The notes: generated from the sequence alone by a model not told the origin. Shown: positions 1-9,421, counted from the stretch's first letter. The stretch is 18,125 bases of DNA from Cladosporium sp. IMV 00045 (GCA_001931905.2 MSJI02000332.1:1-18125); one strand, 5' to 3'. A program made the numbers and translations.

Positions 1-36
1 AAAAAACCCAAACAAGAAATAAGACAAAATCTCATA

Positions 37-749
37 TCACTCAGCAATCAACTCCATAAACCCCACCCTTCCCCCTCCATCAACCTTCGCCCACACCGCA
101 AACGGCATCTGCACCCTTCTCCCAAACTCCTCGCTGTCCCACTGCACCTGACCGAAAACCGCCACGTCCTGCTCGCCTCCTTTGCCGGTTCTGTCGCCGC
201 TTCCGAAATTCGTCTCGACGTCGAATTTCAGCCCGCGCCGGTGCTGGCGCATCAGTTGCAGAGTTTCGGCCAGAGCTGAGGCGCCCGTGTGCGCGACGTT
301 GGAGTGCCGGCGGGAGCGGCGGGCGGATTCGGGGATGTTCCTTGTTGCAAATGAGGGTTAGGGATGTGATGTGAAGGGGAGGGGGTGTTTGGGGTGTGGG
401 TTTTGACAACGTACCAGTGTGGGCAGAGGAGTGTCACGTCTGCTGTTGCTATGGGGGCGATTTTCTCCGTGGTCGGGTCGGGCATTGCGAGGATGGTGAG
501 GACGGCGGATGCGGGTTTTTGGGGAGATGGTGCTGATGTCGTTGCTGCTGCTGGTTGGCTTGTTGGTGCTGATGTTGGGTTGATTGATGAGAGCGGAGAG
601 GAGATTTCGGGCTGGGTTGTTGGTTTGGTGGCGGACATGGATGGTGAGCCTGGTTGTGAGGCGGCGAGGAGCTCGTCGTCAAGTTTGGCGAAGGCGGTTT
701 TGAGACTGCCTTGCGGGAGGGTGGGGGTTATGACTGCTGTTTCGGCCAT
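37..749 (-). CDS. Hypothetical fungal protein, 2 exons, 212 aa
   Basis: The start at 749 sits in a strong Kozak context (ACCATGG). Exon 1 is 415-749 and exon 2 is 37-340. The 74-nt intron (341-414) has a GTACGT donor, a CTAAC branch site and an AAG acceptor, and the join restores a Trp codon (CPHW then NIPES) in frame. The stop TGA is at 37-39. Residues about 35-85 are rich in Pro, Ser, Thr and Ala and probably disordered. The rest (about 85-212) looks folded and ends in alternating hydrophobic stretches (VAVFGQVQW, MPFAVWAKVDG, GFMELIAE). That size and strand pattern recalls an NTF2/SnoaL-like fold, but this is only an impression. I do not recognise the family. No signal peptide or membrane segment is visible. 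The gene model is more certain than any function. Confidence 0.7.
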
Positions 750-2188
750 GGTGAATGATTGATTGGTGGATTGATGATTTGATGTAAGAGTAAGAGTTCG
801 TTGTTGGAATTTTATGCTTCTCAAATAGTCGTGTCAAGTATTGTGATGCTCTCGATGATACGAAGAGAATCGGAAGGAAGAGGAAAGCGACCAGAAACAG
901 AACAAAGCTTACCCAAGAAAGCTCTCAAAAACAACGCTTACGCGACAAACCCAAGCTCCTCTTATACATCAAGGCGTGCTACTCTTGGCCATCCCGGCCA
1001 GACACGCACACGCGTGGAGGGAGTGGCGGAAGGGCAGAAGAGGGGAGCAGCAAGGGAGCGCCCAGAGCAAGACGTAATCACTTCAGACGTGCATCATGAC
1101 AAGCAGAGGTCAAGAACTCTATCAGCGAAGACAGCGGCACGAGAAATCCTTTGCGGTCGCATGCGCGCGGGCTCAAGAATGCTAAGCAATTCTTGTCCTG
1201 ACGAGCATACCCGGGTAAAAAGTCGTTGACCAGAGGGCCTAGGGGCGGCCGCATCGAACTTCGAAGGGTCATACACAAGACCTTGAGACCATTGGCAGCT
1301 CTGCTGAGACAAGGGTAAGTTCCCATTTTTGTGGGCGGTGCTTGGGGTGCTAATGGTGAATATGGAGAGGTGGATCGGTACACGAGGCTTTCACTGGATG
1401 GCAGCCACGTGCAAAGATGGGAAAGCATTCGAGTCAATTTCTTGAAAGGGTAGCAGAAGACGTTAGCCGGCAGTTTGTACCGTTGTAAACGCTGAAGCTC
1501 GGTGTGGATGTTTCGTTTGTGAGATGCGAGACGCAATCATCGGAGGATCGAGCGAATTGAGTCGTTCCTGGGCGACTTGGCGGGGCGGGGATGTATCTCT
1601 TGGGGGTATGAGAGTTGATTCGTAGCAGTACCTGAGTACACGATGAGGGGAGACTTTCGTCAGCTGAACGATGTTTCGTCCTACGCCATCGTTATTGGAT
1701 CGATGGTGATCTAGACGCCAATCTGTATTGCTTGTTGATGCGACGTTAAGAGTCTGCTGGACTCGCAATTGATGAATCAACTACTTGATACCAAGTCACT
1801 CGCGGTTTGCTTTCCCTCGTGCCAATTGGCTCTTGGGATATCTTGATATCAAGTCTTGATACTTCTTTGCACCGGCAACATGTCTTTTCTGAAACGACCC
1901 ACTGCGTTGTTCGTTGGTATCGAGAGAAGCTGCTAAGAATGATTCCTAGCTTTGGAGATCCGCCACTGGCGGGTCTGTCGCGGACACCATGTCTTCTCGG
2001 TTGACCATCGCACGGTGAAGTCATCGTTACCCGATGCTTGACCTTGTTCGATCCAAACTTCCGACCATGAAGAACATGAGCAGCACGACGACTCGCATGC
2101 CTTTCGAGGAAACGGAACGTTTGCTGGCCGCGGCCAGCTCGTTGCAAACATTTATGACCGTGTGTGTTTGACACGTGATCAAGAAACC
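750..2188. other. Gene-poor intergenic region, 1.4 kb
   Basis: No convincing gene is visible. Reading frames on both strands stay open for at most about 150 codons, switch frame, and show no family resemblance. Small ORFs exist on the plus strand at about 1880-1937 (18 codons) and 2067-2171 (34 codons, starting MKNMSSTTTR), but nothing supports them. The left part holds the promoter of the minus-strand gene at 37-749. The right part holds a cluster of short palindromes (separate entry) and flanks the tRNA. Confidence 0.5.
1784..1863. repeat. Cluster of short palindromes (CTTGATAYCAAGTC copies)
   Basis: CTTGATACCAAGTC at 1784-1797 is repeated as CTTGATATCAAGTC at 1842-1855. The second copy contains the perfect 12-nt palindrome CTTGATATCAAG (1842-1853) and is followed at once by another half site, CTTGATAC (1855-1862). 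The perfect 10-nt palindrome GCCAATTGGC lies between them at 1821-1830. These could be binding sites for a dimeric regulator or chance. No gene start nearby explains them. Confidence 0.4.
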
Positions 2189-2294
2189 GGTGAGATGGCC
2201 GAGCGGTCTAAGGCGCTAGCTTAAGGCGATGTCCTCTGATATCATCTACAATCGCTAGTCCGAAAGGGCGTGGGTTCGAATCCCACTCTCATCA
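2189..2294 (+). tRNA. tRNA-Leu(AAG) with a 26-nt intron
   Basis: The acceptor stem pairs 2189-2195 (GGTGAGA) with 2287-2293 (TCTCATC), with one G-T wobble, and the discriminator base is A2294. The D arm is 2198-2214. The anticodon stem pairs CTAGC (2216-2220) with GCTAG (2254-2258). The loop reads TTAAGG, putting anticodon AAG at 2223-2225 (leucine). An intron of about 26 nt (2227-2252) lies one base 3' of the anticodon, the usual position for nuclear pre-tRNA introns. A long (type II) variable arm at 2259-2269 fits leucine. The T arm is GTGGG-TTCGAAT-CCCAC (2270-2286). Internal promoter boxes are A (TGGCCGAGCGG, 2196-2206) and B (GGTTCGAATCC, 2273-2283). CCA is not encoded, as expected for a eukaryotic nuclear tRNA. 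Confidence 0.95.
2227..2252 (+). other. Intron of the tRNA-Leu gene
   Basis: These 26 nt interrupt the anticodon loop between positions 37 and 38. Removing them leaves a normal 7-nt loop closed by a perfect 5-bp stem. The exact edges could shift by a base. Confidence 0.85.
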
Positions 2295-2302
2295 ACATCT
2301 TC

Positions 2303-2306
2303 TTTT
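2303..2306 (+). terminator. RNA polymerase III terminator of tRNA-Leu
   Basis: TTTT begins 9 nt after the tRNA discriminator base, at the usual place for a Pol III stop signal. Confidence 0.7.
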
Positions 2307-2456
2307 GCCCGTCTTCACGACGTCGCTCACGTTTAGGTCAGACATGGAAGCAAATCAAATCAAGGACTGAAACGATGGTACGAGTCTCAATCATGCATTA
2401 TCAGAGGCATAATTTTGGCCTTTTGGAACTATTAGCTACTCTCCGAACACTCGAAA

Positions 2457-5400
2457 TTAGAGTCTCGATCTCCAGAAAGATGACGATTTGCCTTGCGAAG
2501 ACTTGGTGTCTGAAAACTCGGAACCCATGCTGATACCGCTATCAGACTCATTGTCAGACGGCCCATCTTCAAACTTGGGATCTCCCTTGCTCCTCCAACG
2601 CCATCTCCAGCGTCGGCTTCGGCCGAAAATCACGGCTGCCTGTTCGTATTGTTTGCTGCTTAGAATTTCCGACCCGGGATGCCTTTTTGCTCCAATCGTC
2701 ACTCGAGGGAGTAGGACTTGAACCCTATCGCATTCCTTACCATCCACGTGCGCACAGTCGCATTCCTCGAAGAGTCTGTGAGCCTTGTGCCAGTAAGCGT
2801 GAGGAGAGAGTTTCACGGCACGAGCATCAGGGTCGTCTTCGACAGTGTCAATCTGGCGGAGCAGCTGCAGTCGAACTGTCAGATAGTCGTTGTCTGGCGG
2901 AACCTGTTGCCAATGAGGGCATCGAAGAGTAGCCTCCTCCGAGGGGCGGATGATGTCGCCAAACCTTCCCCCCAGCAGAGTTATTGCGCGGATATCATTG
3001 ACGAAATCCGCCCAACCACGACCGCTTCCGTGTAACTTGACCGCCGCGGCCTGGAGGCGCGACCGCCCTTCAGCGAGATCTCGTAATGGCCACCCCTCCA
3101 GATGGTCACGGAAGGTTGCGTGGAGCTCGACACTATTGGCAGCTCGGACTTTCACCTGATGGTCGACCATCTGCTCAAAGAGGTTCCATATGTCGACGAT
3201 AACATGCTCGCCCTTCCAATACGTGACCGTAGCTCTGGCGTCTCTGGAGGAATCAGTCACCTCGTCGTACTCATTCCTCATCTCATATAGCCTGTGGTTT
3301 CGGTTCCTGATCAACGCCGCCCTAGACTTCTCCGGTCCGCCCGGGTCATCAGCGTAACAGAAGTCCCTGATGTCGAAGAGAGTACTGGTATTGTACGGGG
3401 GAGCAGCCAACCGTAGCCGAAGTAAGTGAAGTGCCGCGCTTGCCCATTCGATTAGCCATCCTCTTCGCGTGGAATCGTCGTACAAGAGTACATTGATCTT
3501 CGTCAATTCATGGACTTTCCATTCCAGTGGCGCTTCTCGACGTGCAACAATCTCAGCTTGACGATGTGATAGTGCCACGCTCGCTCCTGCATTGACAAAC
3601 ATGCCCCCCGACAATGTTAGATTTGACAGAGCGAATTTGATCCCGCGCCGTGGTTCGGCTTTTTTGGGAGGCATAATGCCAGTGTAACATGCGCCGCGTG
3701 TGCCTTTGTCAGAATCAGTACGAATAACCACGAAGATTGAAATTACTCGAAGAGACATACCGACTGCTTGCGTAGTGTTGATCGACCATCCCAGAAAATG
3801 GCGATCGCTCTTCAAGCACGCCATATCCAAACCCATCTGCGGACACAATCCATCAGTATCACGGAAAGATACTCTCTTCAAGTCTTCTTTGACGATGCCG
3901 TGCCATGTAGTCGAGCTTTGAGTTTGCTGCATCGCCACAAAAAGTGTCGAGTATGACTTGATCACAAGCTTTGAATCGAAGGAATTCACGCGAAAATGTC
4001 CAGCGAAAGCGAACAAGGCATCCAGAGAAAGTTCGAGGCCAGGTTCATTGTTTGGGCGTCGGCGAATTGGGAACCCATTGACAATGTTCGCGGCGCCAAT
4101 TACGGGTATCCAGCAGCTATCTGATTCAGTGGCTGGGGGTGGGGGAAACCCCACCATAGTCACATCAATGGTGATGGTTTTCAACCACGGCTCCTCGGTG
4201 ATAAGTGGCGCACAATCACTCCACGCATTGTACGATGAGATACGACAGGCAGACGTGAGCCAACAAAGCTGCTCTGTGATGTCGAGCAAATGGAAAAGCG
4301 AACCGGTCGCTTGTACGATGGTTCTGCCCCTGCCAATTTTGATTTCGAGTGTTGTCTCCGTCTCAGGAATAGAGACTGCATGGTTAGCAAATCTCAATTC
4401 TAGCACACATCGGCTTGCGAACACGGAGCTTACTCTGGGTACGGCGTTCGTTTCCAGGACGCATTGACTCGAGGACTGTTTGAATGGCCGCCAATGTACC
4501 TTCCCCAGTCGAAGCCCATGTCTGTTTCATGTAGTTTCTACAATCGGGGATTAGTCAATACGGCCTTGTACGTGCTAGTCTCAATTCCTCATAGCTGCGC
4601 GCTGCAATTACACAGGATGTGGCGCAGCATTTAAACTAGATTGGAGACGTTCGCGAACTCACTTGCATGTCAGCATCTGCTGACGATGGTCTTCGCCATT
4701 GAGTACGAGCACTTCCAGCAGACCAGTATAGCGTGGCTCCAGATCTCCGTAGTAATCCTGCAGGAACCTGGTAGGATCCCACTGCAAGTCGTGCTCTACT
4801 GAAGCTTTGTCCCTCGAGTCCAATGTGGATGTTTCGTACAGCTTTCGAATCTCGGGAGTTACGAGACCCTGCGTAAGGCGTGCTGAACGTGAAATTTGAT
4901 CGGAAAGCCACCTGAACGCTTCATCCTCCATGTTCGAACCACGAATGTGCTCACGGCAAAGTGAAATGAGTCTCACTTCCTGGGCAGGGTCTGCAGTGAG
5001 GAGGTCAGTCTTGCAGAGCACTACTGCTCGGCTCTCCAGCCATGATGCTCTTCGGCCAATCCAGTCATCGCCCAGTAGATAGCGTAACCGTCCAATGGTG
5101 TATTGCTGGTGGTCGAAGCCCATTGTCGTAAAAACAGCAAAGAATTCTTCGGATATGCAGCTGCCCGAAAACGCTTAGGTCAGTTGTGGAAAAAATACAA
5201 AATAGTGATCAAAGAAGGGAATTGACGTTGACAACATGGTAAGAAGCGACCCTTGTTGATTTACATACCTGCTTAGTGCACGCAAGGTGAACCAGCGTTG
5301 CCTAGCCAGATACAGACCAGTGTCTTCAGACGTCTTGTGTTGATTCTTCGTGGTGCAGAGAATGAAATGAAGCCACCCAAAAACTTGCACTGAAGTCAGC

Positions 5401-5960
5401 TCCATCCCGAGAGATTCACGTGGATCCAGTGTGGGAGACATCAGATCAACGAACGCGATCGCAATCCGACGCTCAGAAATCTGATGGAATTTTCGAAGTG
5501 CTTCCAGACCGAGTTCGTCAAGTTCCTTGATGAATTCTGGAAGGTCCATGATTTGCACATCTCGGACATAGTAGGGAATAGCGGCATAGCTTTTCAGCCG
5601 GCCGTGTAGCCCAACAAGCCTCGAAACGACCCTTTCAAGATCGCGAGTGACGTCCGAGTCGCTCAGTTCGAAGATCTCACCGAGCTTCTTGGAGCCCTCA
5701 TATCTCTCTTGATCGATATGCAGAGCGCCCAAAGCGATCGCATCCAAGAAAGCCTGAACCAGGAGGGCAATGTGTGCTGACGTTAGCTGCCAGGAAGGTT
5801 CCACGAACAGTGCTTGGATCCTCCTGTATTCGTCAAGTATCACATCTACCATACCCTCCATGCAACAGAGCAGTATATGTCAGTAGACGCGGTTCTCTAA
5901 ATGTGCATCCACGATGAAACCTACCGAGACGGTAAGATGAATGGGACGAGGAAGCTCCAT
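2457..5960 (-). CDS. Large orphan protein of a fungal family of unknown function, 6 exons, about 1013 aa
   Basis: Reconstructed exons are 5925-5960, 5269-5855, 4663-5160, 4434-4537, 3761-4375 and 2457-3658. Every join keeps phase. Introns of 69, 108, 125, 58 and 102 nt have GTAGGT, GTATGT, GTGAGT, GTAAGC and GTATGT donors. The start MELPRP at 5960 uses a 36-nt first exon. An alternative is the ATG at 5861. Residues 1-400 look mainly helical. From about 409 the chain turns strand-rich: SIPETETTLEI, then STGSL-like QATGSLFHLLDITEQ, then GFPIRRRPNNEPGLEL at about 509. I recall this last block from a set of large, often multi-copy Pezizomycotina proteins without an assigned function. No signal peptide, membrane span or catalytic motif is evident. 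The last ~50 residues are low-complexity: a WRWRWR run, then an acidic/Ser-rich tail. Probably intracellular. The gene model is good, the function unknown. Confidence 0.75.
3659..3760 (-). other. Probable in-frame intron (102 nt) of the large orphan gene
   Basis: The donor GTATGT follows codon GTC plus one base, and an AAAAAAG acceptor precedes CC GAA. The segment is exactly 34 codons long, in frame and free of stops, so the ORF reads through it. Splicing joins TQAV to AEPRRG. Retention would add a hydrophobic and basic stretch (SIFVVIRT to PPKK). The splice call rests on signals and on the odd composition of the insert. Confidence 0.6.
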
Positions 5961-6084
5961 TGCGGCAAGTAGAAACGGCCTGGTTGTATAGGATGAATAG
6001 ACGTGCTTAGAGTCGATTGTCGATGGAAAGAGGTCTGCAGGCGGAAAACAGCTGAAGGTGGGCCAGGCTGGGTTATATGTCCAG

Positions 6085-6235
6085 CTAAGCATCTATCGAG
6101 CTCGACTCGGTCTCTCCACGTGTGCTTCTAACCAGTGAAAGCCGCCTGAAGACACGCCACTGCCAAGTTGAGAACATGATACTCAAGAATCAGCTCTCAG
6201 CGCTCGATAATGTATCAATTTCCCAGCTGAGTATG
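6085..6235 (-). repeat. Diverged repeat copy A (frameshifted coding-like module)
   Basis: On the minus strand this copy matches copy B (6440-6605) from a shared GAGCTGAT through GGCGGCTTTCACTGG, GTGGAGAGAC and GTCGAGCTCGAT to GCTGGACATAT. In the frame used by copy B it reads SGVSSGGFHWLEAHVER. It then loses the frame through what looks like one extra base after GGAGAGACC. It appears to be a decayed duplicate of a short coding stretch or of a regulatory segment. Confidence 0.55.
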
Positions 6236-6327
6236 TGGCCTGTTCGGATTCTCTGGGACTGCTTCAGCCGTAGCGACGAGGGGAGCAACAGGGCATCCAG
6301 TTTGCAAGCCAGCCAAGCACCCATGGA

Positions 6328-6363
6328 CCTACGTGCAACTCACCTTTCAACACACCAGAGCTA
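6328..6363 (-). repeat. Partial repeat copy C
   Basis: On the minus strand AGCTCTGGTGTGTTGAAAGG, then TGAGTTGCAC, matches copy B's AGCAGTGGTGTGTTGGAAGG, then TGGTTTACAC. Translated, it gives SSGVLKGELH against SSGVLEGGLH in copy B. The similarity ends soon afterwards. Confidence 0.5.
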
Positions 6364-6561
6364 TAACATACCCACAATGACCTCCCAAAAACCACCAATG
6401 GCTGCCAAAAAGCCTTGCGAACGGCTGGTGTAGGTCTTGGTCGAATATCCAGCCAAAAATTCATCGAGCTCGACCAGTCTCTCCACCTGTGCTTCTATCC
6501 AGTGTAAACCACCTTCCAACACACCACTGCTGCCACCCCAAGCAAACGTCTTACGATCAGC
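6364..6561 (-). pseudogene. Repeat copy B: 65-66-codon open segment without a start, possible exon remnant
   Basis: Between TGA (6562-6564) and TAG (6361-6363) on the minus strand lies an open stretch of 66 codons with protein-like composition: SSGVLEGGLHW, then IEAQVERLVELDEFLAG, then GFLAAIGGFWEVIVGML. It has no usable ATG near its 5' end, so it would need an upstream exon. A GTAAG just after the upstream TGA could serve as an acceptor AG. The middle is likely helical and amphipathic, the end hydrophobic. Copies A and C nearby carry related but broken versions. It may be an exon of an unannotated small gene, a relic, or chance. I do not recognise the peptide. Confidence 0.3.
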
Positions 6562-6911
6562 TCACAACGCCCGAATCAATGTCGAAATCCATCCAGATGT
6601 GTAGTCCAGCTCGTCCCGGCAGTCTCTCCCCGTAGCTCGTCCCAGCTGCAAGCATGACCGCATGAGGCTCGCATTCGAAGCGTGAGAATGGCGCGACGGT
6701 ATCCGATCAGTAGAAGCAACTTTGGTGAGAAGTCATTGAGCTTGCGAGCGTTGGCAAATCAGCTCCGGCGAGCGTGTGACTTCTTGTAAATTCCAGGTCT
6801 TCATGAGATAACGGTCTTTTGCAGGAAAAAAGGAGTTTCACCTATGAACAGATTAATTAAAACACACCTTCACACAACCCCAAACATCATCTCCCCATCC
6901 ACTCCCCAAAT

Positions 6912-8930
6912 CTACCTCGTCTGCACCATCTCACTCCCACCCTTCCCCACAGCCTCCTTCGCCTCCCTGACCTCCTTCCTGCTCAACCCCAAACTAGTCG
7001 CATACTCCCCAAAAGCCAACAACATCTTCTCCAACAACTCCCTCAACTCCGCAAGCAACTCCCTAATCTCCGCCACATCCCTGCTCTTCCGCTCATCGAA
7101 CTCGACGTCCGTCCAACTGGGTTCGAGGACCTGCACGAAGCGCGTGATCTCCGCAATGGCGGACGTGTACGAGCGGATGATGGCGGGGACGTCTTTGGCG
7201 GCCTGGCCGTAGTCGTCTTCGTCCAGGGAAGCGAGGACGAGGGCGGCGACGGCGCGGATGGCGTGGGTGATGTTGACGCGGTTGCTGCGGGGGACGCCGA
7301 AGACGACGGCGTTGGCGAGGCGAGAGAAGGTTTGGCGGAGGGGTTCGCCGAGCGGGGTTTGCAGGAGTTTGAGCATGTAGCCGTTGGTTTCGGCGCTGAG
7401 GGTTTGTTTGCTGAGTTGGGCTTGTTGCTCTTTGGAGAGGACGCGGTCGGTGCCCCATTCCAGAGCGCGTTTGGGGGAGAGAGAGTTGTGGGCGTTAGGG
7501 CTTTGGCCGATGGAGCGGGCGATGTTGCCGATGTTTTGGCTGAACGAGGAGGATTGTTTGGCGAAGACTTCGCCTTCTTTGATGCCTTGGTTGGCGATTC
7601 TTGGAAGGCCCATGGGGGCAGTCTGAGGGTGGCCGATGAGGTGTTCTTGCTGTTTGCGCGAGAGCTCTTCGGCTGCCATTTTGGCGCGACCTTCGACGGG
7701 GTCTTGTGATTCTCTGATGCGCGTCCTGATTGCCTCGATTTCATCCAAGCAAGCAGTGCTAATCTGGGTCCAGGTGCTGCCAGTGTTGCGGTCGACTTCG
7801 GTGAAGATGGATTTCCTGCGTGAGGCAAAGTCGGTGCAGATGAGGTAAAGCTCCCAAAAAGCGAAAGTCTTGGGCAACTCCTTCTTGCTCTTAAGACCAT
7901 TAAGTAAAGATCCATTCGGGTCCTTTGATCCTGCGTTGTCCTTGATCTCGCTGGTCAAAGGGTTGCCTTTCTTGAGAGGAGGCTCAGCAACGTAGAGCGT
8001 GAAAATGGTGTTGCTGATCTCCCACAGGAAGATCAGCATAAAGCTTGAGCTTCCGCCCTGCCACATCAGACCGGGGATGTGGATAAGACCAGAGGGCGGG
8101 GCGTTGTTAGGCAGGTGACGGTGGTAGAGGCTTCCAATAGTGGAAAACAGAGACCAGGCCGGACGACGAACGATTGTGAAGTAAATAGGCGTGATCGTGA
8201 CCATCCCCCAGATAGCAAGTTGAAAAGCTGACTGTGCCACCGATGGAGCCTTCTCTCTCAGCTTCGCCATCGGGCTCATTCGCTGCGATTCTTCCTCTAC
8301 ACTTCCATCCTGATTGGTTTTCTTCTTCTTCTCCAAAAGCTGCACAGTATCCCTCTCACTATAAAGATGCACACCCGTCTGCCAAAGAGCCAGACACATG
8401 TACAAGCACCTCAACAGAATCGGGTTCTCATTCAGTCTTGGTCTCTCATACGGCCGACCCTGATCAACCCATCCCAGCTGTGATTCCTTCGCTCTTGACC
8501 AGATGTACACTTCGCCGAAGAAAAAAGCCGAGAAAATGTACCAAGCCAGAGTGTGGTACGTCCTCAGGGTAGTCAAATGCTGCACAAACGTCTCGAGTCC
8601 GGATGTTGTATTTCTCTCTCCGACGTGCAAGTTTGCCAGTCGGATGATGAAGACGGCCAGAACCGTCAAGAAGAGAAGCATTGTGCGAACTCCAGGCAGA
8701 CCGAAGGGGAACATGCGCCAGAAGAGGTTGCCATCTGACATAAGGACTGCTTCCGTGTAGCAGAGGAAGAGAGCGGCGCCGGCTGCGCTCGTGAAGCGGC
8801 GATGCATTGCCGGGGTAAGGAAGTCCTTGTAGGAGCGAACCTTTGGTTCTGGTTTGGAAGACATCTTGCCGATGCTCGCTGAAGGAGCGTATGAGTTGTT
8901 GTATTGGAGAGTCGTAGTCCGTGTCGCCAT
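6912..8930 (-). CDS. NDC1: Nucleoporin NDC1 (nuclear pore / spindle pole body membrane protein)
   Basis: This single exon encodes 672 aa, with start ATG at 8930 (A at -3, G at +4). Ndc1 is a transmembrane nucleoporin that anchors nuclear pore complexes in the nuclear envelope and, in fungi, helps insert the spindle pole body. Six hydrophobic spans are visible at about residues 46-64, 82-100, 126-145, 170-190, 234-254 and 293-314. A long soluble C-terminal half follows, as in the family. It contains a segment near residue 370 (FWELYLICTDFASRR), low-complexity SSSFSQ and NAHNSL stretches, conserved-looking TPLGEPLRQTFSRLANAVVFG and HAIRAVAALVLASLDEDDYG blocks, and a terminal helical region rich in Glu and Leu. 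The charged KKKK loop near 200-204 lies between spans 4 and 5. The family call rests on topology and remembered sequence pattern. Confidence 0.88.
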   Translation of the reverse strand: MATRTTTLQYNNSYAPSASIGKMSSKPEPKVRSYKDFLTPAMHRRFTSAAGAALFLCYTEAVLMSDGNLFWRMFPFGLPGVRTMLLFLTVLAVFIIRLANLHVGERNTTSGLETFVQHLTTLRTYHTLAWYIFSAFFFGEVYIWSRAKESQLGWVDQGRPYERPRLNENPILLRCLYMCLALWQTGVHLYSERDTVQLLEKKKKTNQDGSVEEESQRMSPMAKLREKAPSVAQSAFQLAIWGMVTITPIYFTIVRRPAWSLFSTIGSLYHRHLPNNAPPSGLIHIPGLMWQGGSSSFMLIFLWEISNTIFTLYVAEPPLKKGNPLTSEIKDNAGSKDPNGSLLNGLKSKKELPKTFAFWELYLICTDFASRRKSIFTEVDRNTGSTWTQISTACLDEIEAIRTRIRESQDPVEGRAKMAAEELSRKQQEHLIGHPQTAPMGLPRIANQGIKEGEVFAKQSSSFSQNIGNIARSIGQSPNAHNSLSPKRALEWGTDRVLSKEQQAQLSKQTLSAETNGYMLKLLQTPLGEPLRQTFSRLANAVVFGVPRSNRVNITHAIRAVAALVLASLDEDDYGQAAKDVPAIIRSYTSAIAEITRFVQVLEPSWTDVEFDERKSRDVAEIRELLAELRELLEKMLLAFGEYATSLGLSRKEVREAKEAVGKGGSEMVQTR

Positions 8931-9421
8931 GCTAAAGAGGTGTAGTGAAAGAAAAGGTTTCGCGAGTGTCGCGTTGCGTGAATGCAGCTTCTACACAGAC
9001 ATTTCTGGTCGAAAAGTCGTCCGCGTGGTGAACGCACCAAGATGCGCGTATAGAAGGGAAGTGTTCGTTGTTGTGGTGTGAGATGGTCTAGTTTGATTGA
9101 ACTTCACAAACATCTCTCTCACATGTTTCTAAAGCTTTCGCAGCAGTAAACAGTCTTGGCGACGCTGGGAAGCAGGAAGGAGCGACCGACTTGCTGCGGG
9201 ACGTCATCCATCCCGGCATAGGCACCAAGCCAACTTAGCCGGCACGAGGCATACCAGAGAGGCGACTTCACTCCTCTTCGTCCCATACTGTCACCAAATT
9301 GAACACCATTACTGTATACACCACTGCTGCTTAACCGGCAACCACACCCGCTCATTCCAGCGATCACCAAATCGCAACCTCACCGCCCAGCAACGACCTC
9401 ACATCGACCACCACCACCACC
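8931..9421. promoter_or_regulatory. Shared bidirectional upstream region of NDC1 and PEP12
   Basis: The two start codons face away from each other across 491 nt, so both promoters and 5' leaders must lie here unless they overlap the genes. No clear TATA box or known operator stands out. A (CCA)-rich run leads directly into the PEP12 start. Confidence 0.6.

Larger units (their letters stand above)
5961..6911. other. Intergenic region upstream of the orphan gene, with duplicated modules
   Basis: This 951-nt stretch lies between the start of the orphan gene and the 3' end of NDC1, both on the minus strand. It should hold the orphan promoter and the NDC1 3' region. No complete gene was found. 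Diverged repeats fill about 6080-6660 and are described separately. The stretch 6665-6911 shows nothing recognisable. Confidence 0.5.

Noticed and set aside
1078..2174. Series of 105-152-codon minus-strand frames upstream of the tRNA
   Set aside because: They overlap in different frames, cannot be joined by good introns, and resemble no protein. Best treated as intergenic.
5880..6092. 70-codon frame beginning MLSWTYNPAW as a separate gene
   Set aside because: Its inner ATG (5960) gives the 12-codon first exon of the large gene with a GTAGGT donor and correct phase. The upstream codons fall in decayed repeat copy A.
7043..7915. 290-codon open frame on the minus strand and 148-codon frame on the plus strand inside NDC1
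   Set aside because: Both overlap the NDC1 coding sequence in other frames. They are Pro/Ser/Thr- or Gly/Ala-rich products of its biased third positions, with no family resemblance.
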